A DNA stretch of 64,000 nucleotides, from the NCBI GenBank assembly GCA_036925085.1, contig JAUPFP010000012.1:4517960-4581959 (forward strand), read 5' to 3'. Each line of letters begins with the position of its first letter. Position 1 is the stretch's first letter. The position numbers and the translations under genes were made by a program. Source of the DNA: Brachycybe producta (taxonomy: Eukaryota > Arthropoda > Diplopoda > Playtdesmida > Andrognathidae). The notes under the pieces were generated by a model. It did not search any database, was not told the DNA's origin, and saw nothing but the letters and a program-made list of their open reading frames with translations. Of the stretch, positions 36,131 through 45,300 are shown one piece after another.

Positions 36131-39100
36131 CATCATCATCATCATTTCCTGTACCTTATCCCGCAAGCAGCAGGGTCGGCCTTTCTGGTTCTAACTCTCC
36201 ACTCGTTCCGATTTTGCACCAAGCCCCCAGTGACCCCACATGCCACCATATCCCGTTTTACTACCACATCCCAGGTTTGCTTGGGTCTTCCTCTACCCCG
36301 TTTTATTCCCAGGTCTAAGTTCATTGCCTGTCTCAGCAGCCCATCTTCTCCACTCCTGAGGACATGCCCAAACCACCGCAGCCTATTTTCCTGCATCTTT
36401 TCTACTATATTTGTTACCCCTACACTACCCCTAATAAAATCATTTCTGATCCTATCCCTTCTGGTCACCCCACTCATAAACCTTAGCATTCTCATCTCAG
36501 CTACCTGCATTCTATCCTCATGCACCTTCTTGATTGCCCAACATTCTGACCCATACAACATAGCTGGTCTGACTACTGTTCTATAAAACTTTCCCTTCAA
36601 TTTTATAGGTAACTTCCTGTCACATAAAACCCCACTAGCCTGCCTCCACCTATGCCAACCTGCTTTTATCCGGTTTGTGATGTCTAAGTCTAAGCTCCCA
36701 TCATCTTGCAGCACAGATCCTAAATATTTGAAGTCATGCACCTGCTGCATTAAACTGTCCCCAAGTCTAATCCCCTCATTCAACTGTTCTTTCCCATCCC
36801 ACTGGAATTTCATGTACTCCGTTTTTGCCCTACTTATTTTCAACCCCTTTGATTCCAAGGCATTCCTAGTCTCCTCTAACCTTATCTCGAGTTCTAATTT
36901 GGATTCCCCAACTAAGACTATGTCATCTGCAAACAGCATACACCAGGGGACCTCCTGCCTCACCCCTGCCAGTAACTCATCCAGGACCAAAATAAATAGA
37001 TATGGACTAAGTGCGGAGCCCTGGTGCACACCCATCCTAACACGAAAACTGTCAGAGAACCCCCAGGCAGTCTTAACGCTTGTCCGTGCATCCCTATACA
37101 TGTCCCTCACCATATCTATATAACTCTCACCCACCCCCTTCTTCTGTAAGACCTCCCACAATAACGTCCGTGGTACTCTGTCATAGGCTTTCTCTAGATC
37201 TATAAATACCATGTGTAACTCTTTCTTCGCAGCCCGAAACTTCTCAATAACTTGCCTTACGGCAAAAATAGGGTGCATTGTGGATTTTCCTGGCATAAAC
37301 CCAAACTGACTTCCCCCAATTGCAGTTTTACCCCGTAGTCGAGCTTCAATTACTCTCTCCCAAAGCTTCATCGTATGACTCATCAATTTAATACCTCTAT
37401 AGTTCCCACATTCCTGAACGTCACCCTTCCCTTTGAAAATAGGCACTAACCAGCTGTCCCGCCATGCACCTGGCATTCTATCCCCCATAGCCAATCTATT
37501 GAATAACTTTGTGAGCCAGGAAATGGCAACATTACCCAAGACCTTCCACACCTCTACTGGTATCCCATCTGGCCCTAAAGCCTTCCCTAGCTTCATTTTT
37601 CGCAATGCCTGAACAATTTCCTCAGCCCTAACCTGCTCCACTTCTTCTCTATCATTATTTCTTCCAGTGGAAGGCTCCTGCTCTACCCCCTCATTCATAA
37701 GCTTACTAAAATATTCCCCCCACCTGTTCCGTACTGGCTCCCTACCCCACAATACTTTGCCCCCATTATCCTTAACACTCACCACCTTTTCAATATCTCT
37801 GCCTTTATTCTCCCGAGCCCTAGCTATTCTATATACTGCCATTTCTCCTGCTCTGGTACCTAACTTGGCATACATGTCCGCATATTTCTTATGCTTTGCT
37901 AAGGCTACCTGCTGTTTGGCCTCTATCTTGGCACGCTTGTATTCTATCTGGGCCTCCCTGCTTCCATCGTGCCACCAAGTCTTGAAAGCATCTTTCTTCT
38001 TTTTAACTGCATTCTGTACCTCCTCATCCCACCACCAAGTTTCTCTTTCTAATCGAGACCCCCCTACTCGTACTGTCCCTAGTACCTCGTTTCCACAATC
38101 ACGGATCTGTTGTGCTACCCTTGTCCACAGCTCTCCTGCAGTGCCATCTAAATCCCATGCTATCTTACCTGCCATTTTCTTAAACTCTTCCACCTTGTCT
38201 GGTAATGCCCACCACCTAATTGCTGTCTGTCCTCTATGTCTGACCACCTGTTTTGCACCCCTAGGTTTTAGGTCTAACACTACTAGCCTATGTTGTCCCG
38301 CTAAGTTTTCACTCGGTATCACTTTACAATCCTTGCACTCGTTTCTATCCTCACTCCGAATCATGAAGAGATCAATCTGGGATTCTCCTGCCCTGCTCTT
38401 AAAAGTAATCAAATGTTCCTCTCGCTTCTGGAATAGTGTGTTTGCTAAAATTAACTTATGTGCCACTGCTGCCTCCAGGATACTCTCCCCTTCTTTATTT
38501 CGCTCTCCATAGCCCCACCCACCATGTACCTCTTCATAGCCTTCCCTATTTCTACCTACATGTCCATTAAAGTCCCCACCAATTATGACCCGTTCCTTCC
38601 TACTCATGCCCAACATTAGGTCATCAAACTGTTCCCAGAATGCTAGCTTCCTGGCTGTATCTAATCCAACCTGGGGGCCATATGCACTAACTACATTTAT
38701 AACAATGCCACCCCAAACTACCTTTACTACTAACAGCCTACTATTTATCCGCCTAACCTCAACCACACTATGTCTGAGTTCCTGATCTAGGACAATTCCC
38801 ACTCCATTTCTACCCTCCTCACTACTTGCATAAATTAATTTATACCCATCCCCAATGTCCCTGGATTTATCCCCTTTCCATCTTGTCTCCTGCAGACATG
38901 CAACATTTACCCTCCTAGCCTTTAGAACACTAGATAACTCCCTAGTCTTCCCTGTCAAACTCCCTATATTCCAGGTGCCAAACCTAAGTTTAGTACCTCC
39001 ACTTCTACCACTACTTCCAAGACCTCCTTGTTGTTGGTGCTGGACTCGCTTCTTTAGCCCCACCCGTCCACTGTGGGGTAGCCCTTGCCAATTTGTCACA

Positions 39101-39387
39101 GCCACCGGGCGTTGCAGCTGCGCGTCGCTTATGGCGGGGGACGCCCTAGCCATATTCGGAATACTATTTCGAACCAACATCATATGTTTTGGCAAATCTT
39201 TACAACCGGCTGCCAACCTGACGTCGACCCTCCACTTTTGCACCCGGGCTGGGGGACCGGCAATGGCGTGGTTTGGTTTTGGTCTGCCCTGAGTATTTTA
39301 TGCCCTCAGTACCCTCCATATCTGGCGGGCATTCCCCTATCCGCCACCTGGGGAGGCACCCGATAGGGGACCAACTACCCCCACGGG
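36131..39387 (-). mobile_element. Full-length RTE-clade non-LTR retrotransposon
   Basis: 3,257 bp, bounded by a perfect 15-bp duplication CCTGGGATATTATAT (36116-36130 and 39388-39402). The 3' end (minus strand) is a short (TGA)n tail with no other 3' UTR, as in RTE elements. The single ORF is intact, so the insertion is probably young. It inserted at the AT-rich edge of a Helitron-like end. The 5' leader is about 145 bp and GC-rich. Confidence 0.9.
36142..39243 (-). CDS. RTE endonuclease-reverse transcriptase
   Basis: 1,033 codons without interruption. The APE-type endonuclease lies at about residues 67-330 (GTWNIGSL, QETRWKG, GGDFNGHVG, SQIDLF, QHRLVV), the fold that nicks target DNA. The reverse transcriptase at about 570-850 has GPDGIPVEVW, NYRGIKLM, GFMPGKST, IDLEKAYDRVP, HQGSALSP and the catalytic FADD at 771-774. 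A C-terminal region follows with FGHVLRS and KRGRGRPKQTW, typical of RTE-like proteins in animals. The stop codon TGA (36142-36144 on the plus strand) is itself the first unit of the TGA tail. The first Met (39243) may not be the true start, since the endonuclease begins 65 residues later. The antisense frames in this interval are shadows. Confidence 0.95.
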   Translation of the reverse strand: MQKWRVDVRLAAGCKDLPKHMMLVRNSIPNMARASPAISDAQLQRPVAVTNWQGLPHSGRVGLKKRVQHQQQGGLGSSGRSGGTKLRFGTWNIGSLTGKTRELSSVLKARRVNVACLQETRWKGDKSRDIGDGYKLIYASSEEGRNGVGIVLDQELRHSVVEVRRINSRLLVVKVVWGGIVINVVSAYGPQVGLDTARKLAFWEQFDDLMLGMSRKERVIIGGDFNGHVGRNREGYEEVHGGWGYGERNKEGESILEAAVAHKLILANTLFQKREEHLITFKSRAGESQIDLFMIRSEDRNECKDCKVIPSENLAGQHRLVVLDLKPRGAKQVVRHRGQTAIRWWALPDKVEEFKKMAGKIAWDLDGTAGELWTRVAQQIRDCGNEVLGTVRVGGSRLERETWWWDEEVQNAVKKKKDAFKTWWHDGSREAQIEYKRAKIEAKQQVALAKHKKYADMYAKLGTRAGEMAVYRIARARENKGRDIEKVVSVKDNGGKVLWGREPVRNRWGEYFSKLMNEGVEQEPSTGRNNDREEVEQVRAEEIVQALRKMKLGKALGPDGIPVEVWKVLGNVAISWLTKLFNRLAMGDRMPGAWRDSWLVPIFKGKGDVQECGNYRGIKLMSHTMKLWERVIEARLRGKTAIGGSQFGFMPGKSTMHPIFAVRQVIEKFRAAKKELHMVFIDLEKAYDRVPRTLLWEVLQKKGVGESYIDMVRDMYRDARTSVKTAWGFSDSFRVRMGVHQGSALSPYLFILVLDELLAGVRQEVPWCMLFADDIVLVGESKLELEIRLEETRNALESKGLKISRAKTEYMKFQWDGKEQLNEGIRLGDSLMQQVHDFKYLGSVLQDDGSLDLDITNRIKAGWHRWRQASGVLCDRKLPIKLKGKFYRTVVRPAMLYGSECWAIKKVHEDRMQVAEMRMLRFMSGVTRRDRIRNDFIRGSVGVTNIVEKMQENRLRWFGHVLRSGEDGLLRQAMNLDLGIKRGRGRPKQTWDVVVKRDMVACGVTGGLVQNRNEWRVRTRKADPAACGIRYRK

Positions 39388-39402
39388 CCTGGGATATTAT
39401 AT

Positions 39403-39455
39403 ATATATATTATATATATTATATATATATAATTATATATATTATATATATATAT
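39403..39455. repeat. AT microsatellite between the RTE and the gypsy LTR
   Basis: ATATATATATTATATAT-type sequence, probably the original AT-rich centre of the head-to-head Helitron-like pair (its other side is 49523-49540). Confidence 0.8.
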
Positions 39456-40143
39456 TGTAACACCCTGTAAATCGTGATCCCGCCAAAACCATAGCCTGGG
39501 GGGTAAACAACTCTCAACCGTCCCTCCCTCCTCTCTGACTCACCTTTCTGACTCATGCCCAAGTGGCGGATTGATACGTAAAGGACCATGGTCACTTGGA
39601 CCTGGTTACACCTCGCAGGTGTACACAGGTCCAAGGTATAAAAGGACCATGTTCCTCTTTGTTCCTCAGTTCTTTCCTTTGCCTGTTTTTGCGATACATT
39701 CCAAATCATGGGCCTGAGGATTTCCAGTTAGTATTTTACTATTCACCCTTGTATCTGTACTTCTTACAAGGAATGAATAAAAGTGTTGTAATAAGAAGTA
39801 GCGTTGTCTCTATGTCTTTATGCTAATAACTTCTCTTCAGAGGCCGGAGGTTTCATAGGGCAGGAGCTATACGATTCTCAGCAGCTACAACATCTTCTCT
39901 AGTCGGAATACCGATGGAGAAGATGTATATCAGCATCAACCGGAAGAGAGAGAGATGGCCGCCACTCTCCTGCATTGATTTCACCCCCATGCAGAAGAGT
40001 GACTTCAATCTATCTCCATCCAGCTCTCTCTACAGCTCGGATCTTCTCTGTGCAGGTGTCATACTGCTCAGAGAAGAAACGAAAAGTAGAAAATGTCATC
40101 TAAAGGTTGGTAATAAAATATTGGTTGATGTCAAAAGCTCACA
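39456..40143 (+). repeat. 5' LTR
   Basis: TGTAACACCCTG...AAGCTCACA. TATA box at 39637-39644 (GGTATAAAAGG), AATAAA at 39776-39781. A 19-bp imperfect inverted dyad (CTTGGACCTGG, ACACCT / AGGTGT, CAGGTCCAAG) ends at the TATA box. Confidence 0.95.
39595..39644 (+). promoter_or_regulatory. U3 core promoter with adjacent dyad
   Basis: CTTGGACCTGGTTACACCT, a 3-bp loop, AGGTGTACACAGGTCCAAG, then GTATAAAAGG. The dyad is kept in the diverged LTR copies at about 1422-1466, 5460-5510, 15485-15530 and 55458-55500. It may bind a dimeric factor. Confidence 0.6.
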
Positions 40144-40145
40144 TT

Positions 40146-40161
40146 TGGTGGAGGTGCGGGG
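40146..40161 (+). promoter_or_regulatory. Primer-binding site, tRNA-Ala-like
   Basis: TGGTGGAGGTGCGGGG begins 2 bp after the 5' LTR. Its complement ends CACCTCCACCA, which fits a tRNA 3' end with acceptor strand CACCTCC and discriminator A, as in tRNA-Ala. The tRNA identity is from memory, not from a search. Confidence 0.7.
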
Positions 40162-40267
40162 TATAGCTCCATCTGCCTTCTCCGACCTGTAAACAGAAGC
40201 CGTCCTTTGTCCTAAGTCTCGTGATTGTGCCTCACGAGGCTTCGTCCGTCCTTTCTATGTTGGAGCC

Positions 40268-40625
40268 ACGTATGGAGACCCTCGATAGCGTCAAAGTCAA
40301 CCGCGTGGCGCCTGTCTGTAAAACCGCGTATGGAGACCCTCGATCACGTCAAAGTCAACCGCGCGGCGTCCTTTGTGTTGGAACCACGTGTGGAGACCCT
40401 CGATAGCGTCAAAGTCGACCACGTGGCGCCTTTGTAAAACCGCGTATGGAGGCCCTCGATCACGTCAAAGCCAACCGCGCGGCGTCCTTTGTGTTGGAAC
40501 CACGTATGGAGGCCCTCGATAGCGTCAAAGCCAACCGCGTGGCGCCTTTTTATGTTGGGATCATGTATGGAGGCCCTCGATCACGTCAAAGCCAACCGCA
40601 TGGTACCGTTTTTGTGGAATCGCGA
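40268..40625 (+). repeat. Six tandem repeats of about 59 bp in the leader
   Basis: Units starting GTATGGAGRCCCTCGAT recur at about 40268, 40326, 40386, 40445, 40503 and 40564, each with GCGTCAAAG or CACGTCAAAG, CAACCGCG and GGCGCC/GGCGTCC blocks. The short frames here are only repeat readings. A structural or packaging role is possible but inferred. Confidence 0.85.
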
Positions 40626-42361
40626 AAGAGACTTGTGGCTACACACACCACGTGTCGACCGCGCGATTCTGTGTCCTGTCCTTAGAGACACGTGGGAACG
40701 AACTTTTGTCTGCTGACCGCTTAGCACTCGGAAAGTGGACAACCGTTTGGACACACGTGTTTCCGTCCGTGTTTTTGTATTTCATGTTTCCATTACAATC
40801 ACCCACTGTCACCTTCACTCTTCTTTAATTTTCAAAGTGAAACCCACACCACGTGGGCAACACTTTAAACAAATTCTTCTTACTCTCCGAGAGGAGTTTG
40901 CAGTCTCATTATGAGATGAGCAAACAAATCTCATCTACTAATCTATTCATCTATTAATAGGCTTTTAAAGGACGTGTGTGTCTTTTAAAATGTCCTATTA
41001 TCTTCACTCTTCATCTTTAATTTTCAAGCAAGATTCTCCCTAGCTCTATTTCATTGTTAGGGGGCTTACAAGCTTAAAACACACTTTTTCTAGCCACGTG
41101 GGACTTTCTTGTCCCCCCTTTGCTTTGTTCTTTGTTTTTACACTTGTGTTTCCCTTGGGACCCTCTATGTCCCAAGTCATGTTCTTCAATTTCTTCATCA
41201 TCATCACCTCAATGCATCATCACATGAACTTTCTCCATTGGACAGCACTGAAGCCCGGCCGCCATCTTGGATCGACCGGACACTCTTCAAAAAGCGCCAA
41301 CGGAGCGGTTTTTCGCTCCATGTGACTCATTGTTGTACCTTCTCTCCTCTTTTTGTGTTCTCTTCTCTCCTCTTCTCTTCCAGAGGGTTGCACTCACGCG
41401 CCCCCTGGCGGAGTTCCTCTTGTTAGAGAAAACTTCTCTTTTTCTTTGAATTTTCTCTCTTTTTGTGTCTTTCTCCTGGCCACCATAAAAACGTGCCCCG
41501 GAGGAACTTTTCAATCATCAATTTTTGGACATTGCAATAAACTGACCGGAAGTGGCCACCACAGCGCCACCTACGGACTTCTTCATTCTACTCAACATAG
41601 TCCCTCACTGGGCACTGACTCTGTCTTTTTCATCCAGAGCCATCCAGCAGTGAGGACTCAAAATTTCTTCAGCCTGAACATTTCTTCTAGTTCACCAAGC
41701 ATTTAGCTTGTTGAACACACTTCAATTTCTACACTGTTTTACTTTTTTAATAAAACTAAATTAAAACTTTTGATGTGCGGGCACCGCACCTAAGTTTTAA
41801 ACTTTCCAAGTAAAACAGCTTTCTTCTCTTGCTTTCAGGAAAGTTCAGCCATCTTGAACTTCTCCTTGGTTTGTGCATTTAAAAAGTTCAGCCATCTTGA
41901 ACTTTTTGTTCTTTGTGTGTTCTTTACACACACACTCTTCATTCTTGTTTTCAAGTAAAACTAAAAGTGCGGGCACCGCGCTCTAGCTTTACTCTTCATA
42001 TTGCTTGCCTCTTCTTCAGGCAACTGCAATACACTTTAATTTCTAATTCACTTTCCACAGTGCAATTTCGATTGGGTGGTGCACCACGCTCGCAATTGCA
42101 TTGTACATCTGTAGTTCCTTCATTGAAACTTTTGGGGATTCTTATAACCTCCACGTGGTCACCAAATACCACGTGTAGAGAGAGATCTTACCCAAATTGA
42201 TACTCAATAAAGAATTTACAAACACACTGTACCAGTTGGGATCGTCATGCCCAACTGAAGGACAACGCCAACACCAACACAGCCACTTAAACAACGATAC
42301 CATCTTTATTAAACGTAGGTAAACTATCGTCACTCAGTGTATAAGGGTACGATAGTGTCGG
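40626..42361 (+). other. Long gypsy leader without a recognised ORF
   Basis: About 1.7 kb of pyrimidine-rich sequence with many short upstream ATGs and no protein-like frame. The total leader from PBS to polyprotein is 2.2 kb, unusually long for Ty3/gypsy. The motif AGTTCAGCCATCTTGAACTT occurs twice (41844 and 41885). GCGGGCACCGC also occurs twice (41776 and 41971). Confidence 0.5.
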
Positions 42362-45300
42362 TTGCCGACGAAAAGACTGCGATCTACAGCGAGATCAACG
42401 GCCGAACCTACAACACACCGACTTACATTGACCACTACGTGTTGCACAAGCCTTAACACAATGGATGCTCACCCACGATTAACTGGGACCGCCCGGAGAG
42501 CTCTTCTGCACTCCAGGGGAAGCATATATCCATCAGCATTGTGGAGGGCCTATGCAACATCACAGACATACGATACACAATACGCCGCATCATCACGTGT
42601 GGCTGTCCCACTCGGACCCACCATGGATCCAGTTATTCAACCTGGGACCTGGTGGGTGCCACGAAGTGGCGGCACCCAAAGTAATGATGTGCATCAACAG
42701 TCTACACGGCGCACGGCTCGGTCCACAAACAATAGTACATTTCGACGCCTAATGTCGTCCACATGTTACTCCAGATATCAACAGGAGCGACCTCCGCTAC
42801 TACCAGATCCACTTCCTACCCAGTCGTGTGATGGTTGCAAACTCAACACCATCATGCATCAACTTAATGAACTAAAAATACAGATCACTCACATGATGAT
42901 TATTCATAATGACACCCAACCGCCGCCTGTGCCACCACCACCGACTACAGGTACTACAACACCACAATATCGCCAAGATCGTAGCGAGTCAGACAACTCT
43001 CCGCCGTACGCTGTCGGGCACCGAGAGCAGTACGAGTCCTGCTACGATTCATACTACAGACGACATGTACCAGGTCCATATGCGATACCTGAAGAGCGCG
43101 CGTACAATGTACCGCGCTATACAAACTATGAGCGTACAGAACATCAGTACGCGCACCCGACCTATGATTTCACAAGGGAGGCCTCCGTTACGGACCACCG
43201 TAGTGTGGTCATGGTACCGGACATGCCTCCTGAGACAACCAATTATGACAGAGCACCGGCCGGCATGCCAATAATGATGGTCGACTACATCCCGGAGTTA
43301 ACTTGGGGAATGGATGACCTAACTACCTGGCATGGTACCCTTGAGGTCATTAACCTCGCCACCGCCACCTTGGGTTGCACCGCCAATGAGGTGGTCGCCA
43401 TCTTGGCTCCAGGTGGTGGGGCTTCACTCCAAGGGCGCCCTTGTTGCCGCCGGATGCTGAAAGACCTATATAGACAACTGAAGAATACTTGCATGCCTCA
43501 AGAGATCGGAGATCATAGTGTCAGTGATGACAGTCCGAAAATCACTGTCACTATCAATGGCAAAGAGGTCCGCATGCTCGTAGACACCGGGGCTCATGGT
43601 AGCGTAATATCCAAGGCACTTGCCAAGCAGCTCCAACTCAACATCAAGCCTATGGCTCATCCGCCAAGGATTGAGGGAGTTGGAGGAAACACCATCGCCG
43701 TGGCAGGGCAAGTCTCCGCTACTGTGGAAATTGCCAAACAATCTGCCACGGGCCGCCTGCTGGTTATCACTGGCCCACCCGACGCCATCTTAGGCCGAGA
43801 CCTGGGTAGGGCACTGAAGCTCCTTGTGTCTATGCAGACCAATAAAGTCTACTTAGAGGACGACCTCTTTGAATCAGCACTCCGAAGGCAGAGTATTCAG
43901 GCGTACGTCAAGAGTGCTCTGGAAGAAATCACGCCAGCCACTCTTGGGGAGTCGGACACCGCTCCCATTGAAGTAAAGCTTATGCAGCAACCGAGCGAAT
44001 ACCTAGTAGTCAAAGGGCTAACGCAGCTCACTGGCCATGGAACAACACTAGTGGAGGTAGAGGCCTCTGGGATCCTCACAAATCAGGATCTTTTCGTGGT
44101 CTCTCCTGACGAGAAGCTACGTGCCTCGAGGGGGGTCTGGGTGGCCCCCGGTATTATGCAAGGCCGTAACAGCAACAGCTTCCTAGTCGAGGTCCTGAAC
44201 ACCACTATGGGGCCATTGACCCTGGCCTCCGGCGAAGTGATAGCCCATGTACAAAAAGACTACTGCTTCGAAACGGTTGAAGTAAAGACCACTTCAAACG
44301 CTGACCCGATCATGACAAAAGAGTCAGGCGCTAAATTCGATGAAGCAATGCAACTCGGGCCTCGATTGCGTAATGGCCAGAGGCGCATTCTAATGGATCT
44401 TTTGAGATCCTATCGAGATGTCTTCGCGCTAGAAACGTCGGAACTTGGATGTACCAACCTCACGGAACACCGAATTGATACTGGCGATCATACACCCGTG
44501 CGGGAGCCCCTCCGAAGGAGTGGCCCCGAGCAGCGGGAGATCATCCGGAAGACAGTTGAGGAAATGCTCAAATCCGGAGTAGCCAGCGCATCCAAGTCTC
44601 CTTATGCTTCAGCAGTAGTCCTGGTGAAGAAGAAGGATGGACAGTGGCGTTTCTGCGTTGACTATAGACGCCTGAACGATATCACCAAACCAGACAATTA
44701 CCCACTACCCCGAATCGATGATGCTTTAGACTCGCTTCGGGGGTCGAGAATCTTCGCGACCCTCGACATGATCTCCGGCTATTGGCAATTTGAGGTCGCC
44801 AAAGAGGATAGGGAGAAGACCGCGTTCATCACACCCGGTGGGCTGTTCGAATTCAATCGGATGCCCTTCGGTCTGCGTAACGCTCCTGCAACTATGCAGC
44901 GCGCCCTGGATATCCTTTTGGCTGGCCACAAATGGGAGACTTGTCTAGTCTACTTAGACGACATCATCGTATTCGGCGCGACTTTTGAACAGTTTTTGGA
45001 AAGGTTGGACTGCGTCCTAGGACTCCTAAGAGAGGCGGGGTTGAAGCTTCACCCCGAAAAGAGCTTCTTCGGCTACGACGAAGTCCTCTACCTGGGACAC
45101 ATCATCTCCAAAGAGGGAGTGCGTCCAGACCCGAGGAAAGTGGTTGCCATCTCCGACTTAGTGGCGCCTACTAATGTCAAGGAGGTGAAGCGATTTCTGG
45201 GCATGGCCGGTTTCTACCGGCGATTTATTGTTAACTTTGCCCACATCGCTAAACCACTCACGGATATGACCAAAAAGGGGCTGCCCTTTTTATGGACGAT

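Noticed and set aside
37667..38512. 281-codon plus-strand frame and neighbours (36677-37123, 38855-39292)
   Set aside because: These are antisense shadows of the intact RTE ORF.
40221..40716. Short frames with repeated VKVNR-type units
   Set aside because: Products of the 59-bp tandem repeats in the gypsy leader, present in more than one frame; no sign of selection.
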